From positions 27,116-91,115 of the forward strand of contig CAJULA010000014.1 of the NCBI GenBank assembly GCA_910587155.1: a DNA stretch of 64,000 nucleotides, given 5' to 3'. Positions 35,511 through 44,391 of this stretch are shown piece by piece. The DNA is from an uncultured Lachnospiraceae bacterium. Lineage in GTDB: Bacteria; Bacillota; Clostridia; Lachnospirales; Lachnospiraceae. Each line of letters begins with the position of its first letter. Position 1 is the first letter of the stretch. A program made the translations under genes and the position numbers. The notes beneath the pieces are model-generated. The model was not told the origin of the DNA, searched no databases, and saw only the letters and a list, made by a program, of their open reading frames with translations.

Positions 35511-36581
35511 TCAGCAGTTCAGGAAGCCCACCTGCTCTTTTTGCACATGATCCAATTCATAATACTCCTTATGAATCTCATTGAACATGGCGCCTGTCAG
35601 ATCTGCACCGCGAAAATCCGCCCCTTCCATGGCACTGAACGTCAGATCGGCTTCTCTGAGCATGCACCCGACAAAACTGGCCCATTCACAATCGGGACGT
35701 GTCCATGTGGCGTCGTTGATCATACAGACGCTGTGCGCGCCTGTCAGTACGGCCTTTTCCAGATTGGCGCCGTCAAACCTGGCGCCGGGAACCCAGGCCC
35801 CCGCAAGGGATGCCTCCTTCATGCTGCTGTCACAAAACCAGGCGCCGTCCAGATTGGCCTCTTCAAAGTTGCACCTATCCAGTATGCATCCCCGGAAGTC
35901 ACACCCGCTCAGGTCAAGGCCACCAAAGTCCCAGCCGGAAAAATCAAGCCCCCGATAGTCCCGGAACCGATAGGACTCCTCTTCCTTTTTGTCAAACCAC
36001 TTTTTCCTCTCGTCCCTTTCCATATCCGGAGTAAAACACCGGCAAACCCGTCCATATCCCATGTATTCACAGACACGGACAAGAAACGTATCACTGATCC
36101 GCATGTCCTGCATGGAAAATCCCATCACAGCCCTTCTGCACGCCATCTCCGCATATTTCCAGAAATTTGCGGCTGACAGGCTCTGGCAGCCTGGCAGCAT
36201 CCGCTCCGGCAGCCTGGCCCGGTATTTTTTTACCAGGCTTTCCGTCTCCTTCATCATCTCCTGATAATAGCGGAAAATTTCATCGCCGCACACTTCCCCG
36301 GCCTGCGCCTGCTGCGGATCGGCATACCACTTCGTGCCATAGACCATAATGGGGATCCGGTAATCCTGCGCCAGCAGTCTTGTACGCAGCATGGTCACTT
36401 CCATATAGGCAATTTCCCCATATCCGTTCTCCTGCATCTCTCCGACCCGTCGGCAGGCGTCTTCCAATCCCTGCCGAAACAGACCGGTCAGCTCTTCCAG
36501 ATGGGAAAAATAATAAGCATTGGCACGCAGCAGTGCCTGATTATTGATTTCTATGTATTCCTTTCTGAAATCTTCATTCAT
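35511..36581 (-). CDS. Pentapeptide repeat protein, module 2
   Basis: This is a 356-residue protein. Residues 1-200 are helical (LLRANAYYFSHLEELTGLFR). From about residue 205 come clear pentapeptide units: YRGLDFSGWDFGGLDLSGCD, CNFEEANLDGAWFCD, FDGANLEKAVLTG and MEGADFRGADLTGAMF. It has the same layout and genomic place as the protein at 10158-11219. The gene starts 10 bases after the VgrG stop with only a weak GAG ribosome site, so it is probably translated by coupling with VgrG. A spike adaptor role is inferred. Confidence 0.82.
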   Translation of the reverse strand: MNEDFRKEYIEINNQALLRANAYYFSHLEELTGLFRQGLEDACRRVGEMQENGYGEIAYMEVTMLRTRLLAQDYRIPIMVYGTKWYADPQQAQAGEVCGDEIFRYYQEMMKETESLVKKYRARLPERMLPGCQSLSAANFWKYAEMACRRAVMGFSMQDMRISDTFLVRVCEYMGYGRVCRCFTPDMERDERKKWFDKKEEESYRFRDYRGLDFSGWDFGGLDLSGCDFRGCILDRCNFEEANLDGAWFCDSSMKEASLAGAWVPGARFDGANLEKAVLTGAHSVCMINDATWTRPDCEWASFVGCMLREADLTFSAMEGADFRGADLTGAMFNEIHKEYYELDHVQKEQVGFLNC

Positions 36582-36591
36582 AGGTAAACTC

Positions 36592-38256
36592 TCAGTTTTC
36601 TTTGATCTTGGATGCCTTGAGGTTCATGGAGCCATCCATCTTGATGGAGCTTGCCTTGCAGGAAATTCCTACCTCTGACTTGGCACTGATATTCATTTTC
36701 TTTTTCGACTCCTGCACCATATCCTCTTTGGAGGAAAGAGACATTTTCTTCTGGGTAACAATTGTCATGTCTTTCTCCGCACTCACCACAAATTCCTTCT
36801 GCGTCTCCATGCCCAGCTTATCCATCGCGGAAAAAGTCATTTCCTTGCCGCTCTTTGCGACCACACCTTCTCCGGCAGTCATGGCAATATCCTTGCCCGC
36901 TCTGGCATCAATGCTCTTGCCCGCATTGACGCTGCATCCAACACCCGCATTGAGAAGGATACTGTCTCCTGCGGTCATGGATATATGTCCCCCCGCCAGC
37001 ACATCAATGCTGGACAGCGTATTGACCCTGATCCCATGCTGGGAAAATACCTCAATCCCCTGATCCTCATTGAGCCGCACGAACAGGCCGCCCGTTTTGG
37101 CAGTGATCAGAATCTCCTTATCGCTGATCTTTATCTCTTTGTCATGGGGTGTCCGCAGATATTTAATACCCGGGTCCACACTGCGGTCACTGCTCACCTG
37201 CCGGTAAGAAGACTGGGCCACCGCCAGGCTTTCATCTTCGGTCGGAAACTGAATATGTACCACATCATCCACTTCCGGCATCAGATAGAGACCGGTATGA
37301 TTTTCCGCGCTGTAAGGTGTAATATAAGGAAAGGCATATGCCGCGGCCGTATCCTGGCTTTCGTCCACACACAGAAGCACTTTTACCGTATCCTCTCTCA
37401 CCTCCAGCACCTGTCCCGGCAGCGTCAGTCCGGTGATATGCCGATTGTAGGACACGGGAACCTTCAGGCCGTTTTCCGGACAAAGCACGTAACTGCAGGT
37501 GAGCATGGCATCCTTGAGATGAATCTTCGCTTCCCGCACAAACAGCGTATTGCCGCCGTAATCCACCGTATCCCCGATGGAAAGGACACTGTCATCGGCC
37601 GTAACCGTATATTCCATGGAATCGTCCGGCGATACCTCCACCCCCGCGCCAACGTGTCTGCGGAAACGCCTGATATTCTTTCCCACGGAAAAACGATATG
37701 AAAGCAGGCTGCCCATCTGATTGCCCTTCGGTATACCGAAATAGAAAGAAGCCTCCTTCACCGACGGCAGGAGCACGGAATGATCGTGGGAAGCGATCCG
37801 CTTTAAAAATTCCCAGTTTGTTTCCTGATACTGCAAAAGCAGGTTATTGACCGGCAGCGGCGACGTTTCCATACTGGCCGTCAGTGCGCCCTCCCCTGCC
37901 ATCAGATCCGCGATCTGCTGATAATTCATACCCGCGTCCTGGAAAGAACGGGAAATCACATCCGTATCCGCCCTGATACTGAACGACACTGCCCATACTT
38001 CCAGATAATATACCTGTCCTTCAAAGGATGCCCTGATGTCCTGTACGAGTCCGCTGAAAATCACATCATCAGGCCCTGATACCGTAATCACAGTGGAATC
38101 GTCCGTGTCCATCACGCCTGCGTCCCCGGTTTCCTTTGGTACGATACCTTTTAAATACATGGCTGCATGCTGGTTCAGAGACTGTTCTATCTTCATCTCC
38201 ACAATGCCTTCTACAGCGAAAGGACTGACATGCAGTCTGGTCACGTCAATTATCAT
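36592..38256 (-). CDS. VgrG-like spike protein, module 2
   Basis: This 554-residue protein has the hub part (residues 1-290; FQDAGMNYQQIADLMAGEG, YQETNWEFLKRIASHDH), an OB-fold (LTLPGQVLEVREDTVKVLLC), the conserved MPEVDDVVHIQFPTEDES, and a long C-terminal needle. The needle is built of gp5-type repeats such as GKSIDARAGKDIAMTAGEG and KMSLSSKEDMVQESKKK. The needle is longer than in the 474-residue copy. ATG at 38256 follows AGGAGGCTTAGA; an upstream in-frame start would run into the repeat element at 38269-38385. The DUF4280 protein encoded upstream should cap it. Confidence 0.92.
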   Translation of the reverse strand: MIIDVTRLHVSPFAVEGIVEMKIEQSLNQHAAMYLKGIVPKETGDAGVMDTDDSTVITVSGPDDVIFSGLVQDIRASFEGQVYYLEVWAVSFSIRADTDVISRSFQDAGMNYQQIADLMAGEGALTASMETSPLPVNNLLLQYQETNWEFLKRIASHDHSVLLPSVKEASFYFGIPKGNQMGSLLSYRFSVGKNIRRFRRHVGAGVEVSPDDSMEYTVTADDSVLSIGDTVDYGGNTLFVREAKIHLKDAMLTCSYVLCPENGLKVPVSYNRHITGLTLPGQVLEVREDTVKVLLCVDESQDTAAAYAFPYITPYSAENHTGLYLMPEVDDVVHIQFPTEDESLAVAQSSYRQVSSDRSVDPGIKYLRTPHDKEIKISDKEILITAKTGGLFVRLNEDQGIEVFSQHGIRVNTLSSIDVLAGGHISMTAGDSILLNAGVGCSVNAGKSIDARAGKDIAMTAGEGVVAKSGKEMTFSAMDKLGMETQKEFVVSAEKDMTIVTQKKMSLSSKEDMVQESKKKMNISAKSEVGISCKASSIKMDGSMNLKASKIKEN

Positions 38257-38268
38257 TCTAAGCCTCCT

Positions 38269-38385
38269 ATTCCAGTTTGATTTCAGTTCCGCAGAATCCC
38301 TACCAGCCCCTTGCAACGGAATGGATCCCCGGCCGTTTCCACGTCCGGAAATCCATTCCGGGCTGTTCGGGCTTCTGCTGTTTTT
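38269..38385 (-). repeat. Intergenic hairpin element, copy 1
   Basis: This is one of four related elements in module 2. CGGAATGGAT (38317-38326) pairs with ATCCATTCCG (38351-38360), enclosing a CCGG-rich loop. The shared ends are ATTCCAG and CTTCTGCTGT. On the transcribed strand the element ends just before the VgrG ribosome site. This copy has an 11-base insertion after ATTCCAG. Confidence 0.8.
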
Positions 38386-38391
38386 TTGCTC

Positions 38392-38514
38392 TTATAATTC
38401 TTCTTCCCGGGCCTCTTCGCTTTCTTCGGTATCTGTATCTTCTTCGGCCCCATCCATCTGTTCTTCGATCAGTCCTGCCATCCAGGCAATGAAATCCTCG
38501 TCTCCATACGGCAT
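38392..38514 (-). CDS. Small acidic protein, 40 residues
   Basis: A short frame starts MPYGDEDFIAWMAGLIEEQM and ends in a run of glutamate and aspartate (EESEEAREEEL). CGGGAGG lies ten bases before the ATG. It lies between the DUF4280 gene and the VgrG gene in module 2 and stops 7 bases before the repeat element. The amphipathic front and acidic tail suit a small binding or adaptor protein. The acidic N-terminal extension of the DUF4280 protein in module 1 might be its fused counterpart. No family is recognised; expression is likely given the ribosome site. Confidence 0.6.
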   Translation of the reverse strand: MPYGDEDFIAWMAGLIEEQMDGAEEDTDTEESEEAREEEL

Positions 38515-38542
38515 ATCCCCTGTGCCTCCCGGTCTGTTATAC

Positions 38543-38875
38543 TCACTGTCCGTCTTTCTGAATCTTGATCACACCGCCGCCACAGGAGCAGATAGCCATG
38601 GAATCGCTCATCAGTGCCGGCAGCCCGCCTACTGTTACATTGGTCTTTCCTTTCAGCCAGGTTCCGGCAATCACGGGAGTACAGGGTACGGGCGGCGCCA
38701 TTTTGGCACAGGTGCCGAATGGTTTGATATTTACCATAGGTTTGCAGTCTCCGATATTCGCCTTTGCCTTGCCGCCGACTTCAACCCGGTTAATCGGCAA
38801 TACTGTCAGGGTGGACGGCGCTGCCCCCAGAACGCATTTTAAAGTTGCTCCATTCACAACATACGATTTCCCCAT
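38543..38875 (-). CDS. DUF4280 (PAAR-like) spike tip protein
   Basis: This is a 110-residue protein with the full DUF4280 pattern: YVVNGATLKCVLGAAPSTL, NIKPFGTCAKMAPPVPCTP, then NVTVGGLPALMSDSMAICSC and GGGVIKIQKDGQ. It should form the sharp cap on the VgrG spike encoded just downstream. The ribosome site GGAGG abuts repeat element copy 2. Unlike the module 1 protein it has no extension. Confidence 0.92.
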   Translation of the reverse strand: MGKSYVVNGATLKCVLGAAPSTLTVLPINRVEVGGKAKANIGDCKPMVNIKPFGTCAKMAPPVPCTPVIAGTWLKGKTNVTVGGLPALMSDSMAICSCGGGVIKIQKDGQ

Positions 38876-38887
38876 ACGGATACCTCC

Positions 38888-38993
38888 ATTCCAGTTCCGC
38901 AGAATCCTTCCCGGCCCACTACATCTGAATGGATCCCCGGCCGTTTCCTCGTCCGGATATCCATTCCGGGCTGTTCGGGCTTCTGCTGTTTTT
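38888..38993 (-). repeat. Intergenic hairpin element, copy 2
   Basis: GAATGGAT (38927-38934) pairs with ATCCATTC (38959-38966). The sequence is close to copies 1 and 3. On the transcribed strand it ends CTGGAAT immediately before the GGAGG of the DUF4280 gene. Confidence 0.8.
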
Positions 38994-39018
38994 ATTTTAT
39001 ATCTTTTACTGTCAGTCC

Positions 39019-39801
39019 TCAGTCAATGATCGTCTTGCCGATCATGCCCCTGGGCCGCCGGCGCACTTCACCGCCGGAGACAAGACGGGTGTAGAGGCGG
39101 GCAAGGCACTGGTACATCTGCAGATTGCCCTGCGGACTGCCTTCACTGTGCTCCCTGGCTGCTATGTAATTGCAGATCAGCTCCGAGGAGATAATGGGAC
39201 TGTTCAGACAAAGGGCTGCAAAGGACAAATCCAGCGGTTCGGCCTTTGCAGAATGCAGCACACCCTTTCCGTACAGCCGCAGGATAAACGGCGACAACGT
39301 ACTGTCATTCTCACAGGCAAAGCGGATATACACCGGATTCAGGGTATTGAACCCGGTCATAAGATCATTAAAATCCTTATAATCTTCATAGGTCCGCAGT
39401 CTCGCCCCCTGCTCCAGAAGGAAGCGCCCCAGTTCATATTCTCCTGCTCCCGGCACCCGTACCGGCTCCAGCGACAGGCCATAACACTGCGTCTGAAAAT
39501 CCGCGGTGGCGCTGTCACCCAGTTTCCGCAGCATAATCTGCACCATCCGGCCCTGCATCGTATATTCCAGTCTGGCTTCTTCCCTCATACAGAAAAAGGA
39601 AGAACCACTTTTCAAAATCCCCGGACTGACCCGGATCTCTCTTCCCTGTCCGCTGATCTGAAATCCTGCCACCACACCGTCTCCATAGTCCCGGAAAAGA
39701 AGGGAAAAGAAATCCGGCGCATAATCCCGAATCATATCCAGCGCATCCTTTTTCAGAATACGCCCCTCTTCAAACAAAGGATAAAACTGTTTTATTTCCA
39801 T
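39019..39801 (-). CDS. Unknown module 2 protein, possible baseplate component
   Basis: This is a 260-residue protein starting MEIKQFYPLFEEGRILKKD. The N-terminal half includes GVVAGFQISGQGREIRVSPG, a beta pattern reminiscent of the first domain of TssK and of phage baseplate arm proteins. That resemblance is weak. The C-terminal half is helical and ends in a basic RRRPRGMIGKTIID. It starts 15 bases before the stop of the Hsp70-like gene would suggest an intergenic gap, i.e. it follows that gene closely, with GGAGG five bases before ATG. No equivalent was found in module 1. The role as baseplate part is a positional guess. Confidence 0.6.
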   Translation of the reverse strand: MEIKQFYPLFEEGRILKKDALDMIRDYAPDFFSLLFRDYGDGVVAGFQISGQGREIRVSPGILKSGSSFFCMREEARLEYTMQGRMVQIMLRKLGDSATADFQTQCYGLSLEPVRVPGAGEYELGRFLLEQGARLRTYEDYKDFNDLMTGFNTLNPVYIRFACENDSTLSPFILRLYGKGVLHSAKAEPLDLSFAALCLNSPIISSELICNYIAAREHSEGSPQGNLQMYQCLARLYTRLVSGGEVRRRPRGMIGKTIID

Positions 39802-39815
39802 GGTAACCTCCGGCA

Positions 39816-42269
39816 TCAGAACGATCCGCAAAAATAATCCACACTGTCATCGTCAAAGAGGAACCGGCTGGCCTGACCCACAAACAGTACACCCTGCTTT
39901 CTTGCGGTCGGAAGCACGCAGAAATCCCAGTTTTGCTCCCGATAGACGAACAGACGGATTTCATCTTCGCCAATTGAGTCAAAGTCTCCCTGAAAAGCCG
40001 GGAAAACGGGATAGGCTGTAAACAATTCGTCATATGTCATCCGGGAAAATGTGTGAATATCCAATTCCACCATCCGTCTGCCTGTTTCATTGCCCAGCCT
40101 GTCACATATGGTAAACTCCACGGTCCGGGTAACCCCATGCCGTCTCACATAGCCAAAAACTTCCCGTCCCGCTCCCGCCTGAGACACAATCCGCACCGTA
40201 TCTCCTTCATGGGACTGCACCGTTACGATATAGGAAATCTCCGCCTCTTCCTCTGTAATCTGCGGAACAATACGCCCCACGCGCTCCATCCGGCGGCGCA
40301 AAATAGCCCCTTCCAGCGCACGGAGCTTCAGCCCTTCCCTGTTCCCCCTTTTCAGTCTGGCCCTGCGCCCCACCGTAAATTCCCGCAGTGCATCACGAAA
40401 CGTGGGAAGCTGACAGCTCATGCCTGTAAATTTGATTCGATACCCCATCAAAATTCCATATTCATTACACAAAGGCTCGATAAAACGTTTCACAATCCTG
40501 TAAATCTCCGGCGCCATCACCAGCTCCAGCGCATCTTTGTGAATGGTAAATGCAAGCCGATACTCCATAGTGCCAGTCTGCATTACCGCATTCACGGCAC
40601 AGAATTCCTCAAATGCTCCCGGCAGCTCAATGGTATTGACCGGGTCGCCGGAAAAAAACGCCAGCTTTAACTGCTCGGCCAGGAACCATAATCTGTAGAA
40701 ATTCTGTCGCTTATAAAAACCGGACTCCTCCGCCAGCCCAAACCTGGTGGGAACCACTGCCTCCGCCTGCTCATACAGCGCTTCAAACCGTGCATAGACC
40801 TCACTCGTTCCGCCATACTCATCCACACTGGAATAAGGATCCTGAAAGCTTTCCCCGAAAATTTCCTCCTCACGCTCTGCTATGGCAAGCATCACCCTGA
40901 TTTTCAGATACATAAAAATCAGACATGTCAGACGATTGCCCCCAAATCCACTGTCTCCATTCAGATAGCGTTCTCTGATCCGTACCCGGTACGCGACACT
41001 GGTATTTTCCGCCTCATGCTCACAGGCCACCAGGGAAGCCGATCCCGCGCCGCAGTGAAAGGCCAGTTCCGTCACCGGCTCTTCCCCCTCATAATCCGCC
41101 CGCTCAATGATTTCCTGATACACACTGTTTACCGACTCCGAGCGGCCTCCCTCCACCTCATAATCCGGCAGCAGATCACGCAGCCGCGCCAGCGCCAGAG
41201 AACCCCTTTTTTCCGGTGTCAGAAAACAAAGTTTCTTATAATTTTTCCCATGCTCCCCCCTGGCAACAGAAATAAGATAAGCAAAAAAGTGTTTCAGTAA
41301 TTCATCCGATGAAATCCTGGCCACATTTCCGTCACTGTCACATACATCCAACAGCTTTTCTTCATATAAAAACAGCCGCAGATTATGAAAGAATGTCATA
41401 CCGCAGCCATAACCGTCCCGCCGGATCAGCCGCAGCGCCTCATAGCCAAAGCAAAACACTGCCTGTCCGTCCCTGCACCGCTCCACTGCCGCCACGCTGG
41501 GGCAGAGGCGGCTGCCATCCTGGAAAAGTACTTCCCGAATCTCGTCTGTACCATCCTGCGTCGCCGACGCTGTGGTATGCCCTGCCCCAAAATCAATTAC
41601 CAACGGCTCCTCGGCATCCTCCGGCTGCATAATGGAAAAAATAGGAAGCCTCGCCTTTGCCGCGCTCATCCCACGCTCCCGGAGCGGATCACATTTCTGG
41701 CTGTTATAGGCCCGGATCACTTTCTGACTGGATACCGCATCAAACAAAAGCACCGTCAGATCCTGCAGGCTGCCAACGGGAAGCGTCTGCAGCACACGCC
41801 CCGGTGCAAGACACATCCGCCCTCCACGTACCTCAAAGACAGCCAGCACCTCTCCCGGCTCATCGCAAAGAATGCCCACAAAATGATCCCCGGTAAATCC
41901 ATGCCTGATCAGCACATCCTCCGCCTCCGAAAGCGGTACATCCTTCTTAATTTCTATCTTATAAGGCAGCTCCAGCTTTTCCGCAGCCAGAAGCGTCCGC
42001 CGGGACAAATCCTTTAAAATCTCCGCTGACTCCGGGGACAGGTCATCCATCAGATAGTCTTCTTCCCGGCCCCGATATCGAAACAGCAGTGCGATCAGCT
42101 CTTCCCGGTTCAGACGTCTGGGATCCAGCCCCGCCGACCGGGTCATGATCTTTTCCCTGACACAGATATCCCGAAGCAGAAAGGTGCCCATATCCCTCAG
42201 TTCATGTAATGTATAACGGCGATTCTCCTGCTCCCTGCCGTTTTTATAAAGTCTGTATCTGTATGACAT
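39816..42269 (-). CDS. Degenerate Hsp70/actin-like protein, module 2
   Basis: This is an 817-residue paralogue of the protein at 13305-15779. It has the same SAP-like start (LRDICVREKIM, LNREELIALLFRYRG) and matching blocks such as ERYLNGDSGFGGNRLT and IKFTGMSCQLPTFRDAL. The phosphate-1 loop reads VIDFGAGHTTASAT. The phosphate-2 loop reads LAFHCGAGSASLVAC in place of DCGGGTTD, losing both acidic residues. ATP hydrolysis is therefore doubtful. It may act as a structural partner or depend on the module 1 protein. The start lies behind repeat element copy 3 with a modest AGGA ribosome site. Confidence 0.82.
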   Translation of the reverse strand: MSYRYRLYKNGREQENRRYTLHELRDMGTFLLRDICVREKIMTRSAGLDPRRLNREELIALLFRYRGREEDYLMDDLSPESAEILKDLSRRTLLAAEKLELPYKIEIKKDVPLSEAEDVLIRHGFTGDHFVGILCDEPGEVLAVFEVRGGRMCLAPGRVLQTLPVGSLQDLTVLLFDAVSSQKVIRAYNSQKCDPLRERGMSAAKARLPIFSIMQPEDAEEPLVIDFGAGHTTASATQDGTDEIREVLFQDGSRLCPSVAAVERCRDGQAVFCFGYEALRLIRRDGYGCGMTFFHNLRLFLYEEKLLDVCDSDGNVARISSDELLKHFFAYLISVARGEHGKNYKKLCFLTPEKRGSLALARLRDLLPDYEVEGGRSESVNSVYQEIIERADYEGEEPVTELAFHCGAGSASLVACEHEAENTSVAYRVRIRERYLNGDSGFGGNRLTCLIFMYLKIRVMLAIAEREEEIFGESFQDPYSSVDEYGGTSEVYARFEALYEQAEAVVPTRFGLAEESGFYKRQNFYRLWFLAEQLKLAFFSGDPVNTIELPGAFEEFCAVNAVMQTGTMEYRLAFTIHKDALELVMAPEIYRIVKRFIEPLCNEYGILMGYRIKFTGMSCQLPTFRDALREFTVGRRARLKRGNREGLKLRALEGAILRRRMERVGRIVPQITEEEAEISYIVTVQSHEGDTVRIVSQAGAGREVFGYVRRHGVTRTVEFTICDRLGNETGRRMVELDIHTFSRMTYDELFTAYPVFPAFQGDFDSIGEDEIRLFVYREQNWDFCVLPTARKQGVLFVGQASRFLFDDDSVDYFCGSF

Positions 42270-42284
42270 ATATTTTTTTATCCT

Positions 42285-42385
42285 ATTCCAGTTCCGCAGA
42301 ACCCCTCCCAGCCCCCTGCAACTGAATGGATCCCCGGCCGTTTCCTCGTCCGGTAATCCATTCCGGCCTGTTCGCGCTTCTGCTG
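42285..42385 (-). repeat. Intergenic hairpin element, copy 3
   Basis: GAATGGAT (42324-42331) pairs with ATCCATTC (42356-42363). It fills the whole gap between the gene ending at 42386 and the Hsp70-like start at 42269. The loop matches copy 2 almost exactly. Confidence 0.8.
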
Positions 42386-43060
42386 TCAGAATAATACAAA
42401 ATTGCCAATTGTTGTCTCACTGCATTCTATGATGCCCGGCGGAATGTCCCAGAAGATACGACAGGTACGGCCCGCCTGCAGGAAAATGCTGCGCATGGCG
42501 TTTACCCGTCGTTCGTCTGCCGGAGATGGAACGTGGTTTACGATCAGTACCACGCTGCCTTCCTCCCGCACATTGACCCATGCATTATGATACAGGCTGC
42601 GCATGATATCGCAGAAACAGCGCTCCTGGTTTCCGGTGCGGCACAGCCGCAGATAATAATAGGCAATGCTGCGGATCTCTTCGGCGGTAAAATCCTCCGG
42701 CACCAGCTCCGGCCCGAAAGCCCCGGACAGAATATCCTGTTCCAGAAACCTGACCTGGAACGCATCCCGGTTCATCCCCGAAAAAGCATCTATCTCCCAC
42801 AGATGATGAAGCAGGAGGTCACATAAAAACTGTGTCAGTCTGGGAATCCTTCCCGGTTTGATGACCGGGCTGAATATGGCTTCATAACTGTAATAAGGAT
42901 TGACGGCAATCTTTCCCTCTGACGGCCCGTAAGGATTGTAGGCATTTTTGACCGTAGCCTCCCCATAAGGCGAACTTGTGTCCGTCACATCAAAAAACAG
43001 ATCGTTCTCGCGTATTCCGTTTTCCAGGGCCTCCATTGCGGCCTGCCATAAGTGTTTCAT
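42386..43060 (-). CDS. Unknown module 2 protein
   Basis: This is a 224-residue soluble protein starting MKHLWQAAMEALENGIREND. Recognisable pieces are VKNAYNPYGPSEGKIAVNPY, LTQFLCDLLLHHLWEID and SVVLIVNHVPSPADERRV. No signal peptide, membrane helix or known catalytic motif is visible. It lies between a 392-residue unknown protein and the Hsp70-like protein, where baseplate wedge genes might be expected. The ATG sits directly after repeat element copy 4, so the ribosome site (GGACTGGAAT) is poor; the element may control translation. The long upstream extension of the frame overlaps that repeat and is rejected. Confidence 0.65.
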   Translation of the reverse strand: MKHLWQAAMEALENGIRENDLFFDVTDTSSPYGEATVKNAYNPYGPSEGKIAVNPYYSYEAIFSPVIKPGRIPRLTQFLCDLLLHHLWEIDAFSGMNRDAFQVRFLEQDILSGAFGPELVPEDFTAEEIRSIAYYYLRLCRTGNQERCFCDIMRSLYHNAWVNVREEGSVVLIVNHVPSPADERRVNAMRSIFLQAGRTCRIFWDIPPGIIECSETTIGNFVLF

Positions 43061-43206
43061 ATTCCAGTCCCGCTCATCCCTCCCAGCCCCTTTGCTCGGA
43101 ATCAATCCCCGGCCACGCTCACGCGTCCGTGAATTGATTCGGGGCTGTCCGGGTTTCCGCTGTTTGTATATTCCAGTCCCGCTCCATCCCTCCCAGCCCC
43201 GCTGTC
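43061..43206 (-). repeat. Intergenic hairpin element, copy 4, with a partial duplicate
   Basis: GAATCAAT (43099-43106) pairs with ATTGATTC (43133-43140). Compared with copies 1 to 3 (GAATGGAT/ATCCATTC), the stem bases changed on both sides so pairing is kept. A shortened repeat of the ATTCCAGTCCCGCT end follows at about 43170-43206. The element abuts the ATG at 43060. Confidence 0.8.
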
Positions 43207-43212
43207 TGCTTA

Positions 43213-44391
43213 CTATGGAGTCTTTGGCTCGAGCCTCCCGGTGATCATAAACTGTGGGTAATAGTTCTGTACTTCCTGTACGAGGAAATATACCTGATCC
43301 TCCAGCAGGAATCCGTCCCGCCTGGCCCGAAATAGTAAGAGAAACTTCTCCCGGCCCATAGGGCTGTAATGATAAAGACCGGCGTCTCCGCCGATGGGGC
43401 CGCATCCGCCTTCTTCGATTTGCAGAAGTTCCAGGCTCTCTCCGGCCTCATAGCTTGTGACAATCCGTGCGATCTCCGCTCTTGTGCGGGGGCGGAAGAG
43501 GGCATTGTCCGCCTGACGGTCAATATGGCGCATTCGTCTGAAGTTTGATGTCAGGGGATAATGGGGAATATTAATGTCTCTGCGAACCGCAATCCTGTAC
43601 AGCGAAAACTCTCTCTGCACCTTCTCCTCCGATATGATCTCCAGACCGGCCTGGCTCATATAGACATGCCTGATAGCCTGCTCCATTCTCACCACATAGC
43701 CATCCTGCACAAATGGCAGTCTGAGTGTGTGCCGGTAGTTCCATTCGTCGATTGCCGGAACGGGAAAAATAGTACATTTCAGGCTGATGGGCTCCACATT
43801 CCACAGAGGGATCAGATCCAGACTGACCGGAATATCCCGCTCCCGGAAACGGATGCTGCGTATGGGCGTCTGCGGCTGAAACGTATCACTGGTTACATCC
43901 CCGAATCTGTCCACATAGGGCAGATAAGGTGTCCTCCAGTAAACACCGTTATCATAAAAGACATTCTGCAGCTCTTCTATTTTCTTCTGAAAACGTCTGC
44001 AGGGTCTGAGAGTGGCCGTGATCTCAAAGGTTCCGTCCTCCGTCTCCACCACCAGTTCCTGACTGCCTTCAAACAGTTCCGCCATCTCTGCACGGGAACA
44101 CTGGCAGAAAACAGTGGCAATCCTGTCCGCCGCCGCCTCTTCTTCCGGCAGCATCGGAAACAGAAAATCATTGACGATCGACGCGTCTCCCACCGGAGCC
44201 ACTGCTCCGTAAAGGTAAAAGCGCTCTGACACATCTTTCAATTCCCGGCGGAGGTTCTCCTCCAGCTCCTGCAGTGCGCCCCGGTTATAACGGATAATTT
44301 CCTGAAAAGCCTTGCTGATATCTCTGTATTCGGAACGCTCTACCCCGCTGCTGAGAGCTTTCAGCCTTTCATAGATAAAACTCTCATCCAT
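43213..44391 (-). CDS. Unknown module 2 protein, possible baseplate component
   Basis: This is a 392-residue protein starting MDESFIYERLKALSSGVERS. The N-terminal 50 residues are helical. The remainder is mostly sheet with segments such as IRSIRFRERDIPVSLDLIPL, GYVVRMEQAIRHVYMSQAG and CGPIGGDAGLYHYSPMGREK. GGAGG lies eight bases before the chosen ATG; the gene overlaps the preceding stop by 8 bases, so translation is coupled to the PP2C-like/TM/repeat protein. The large beta-rich body suits a tail or baseplate component, but no family is recognised. Module 1 has no visible counterpart and might share this one. Confidence 0.65.
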   Translation of the reverse strand: MDESFIYERLKALSSGVERSEYRDISKAFQEIIRYNRGALQELEENLRRELKDVSERFYLYGAVAPVGDASIVNDFLFPMLPEEEAAADRIATVFCQCSRAEMAELFEGSQELVVETEDGTFEITATLRPCRRFQKKIEELQNVFYDNGVYWRTPYLPYVDRFGDVTSDTFQPQTPIRSIRFRERDIPVSLDLIPLWNVEPISLKCTIFPVPAIDEWNYRHTLRLPFVQDGYVVRMEQAIRHVYMSQAGLEIISEEKVQREFSLYRIAVRRDINIPHYPLTSNFRRMRHIDRQADNALFRPRTRAEIARIVTSYEAGESLELLQIEEGGCGPIGGDAGLYHYSPMGREKFLLLFRARRDGFLLEDQVYFLVQEVQNYYPQFMITGRLEPKTP

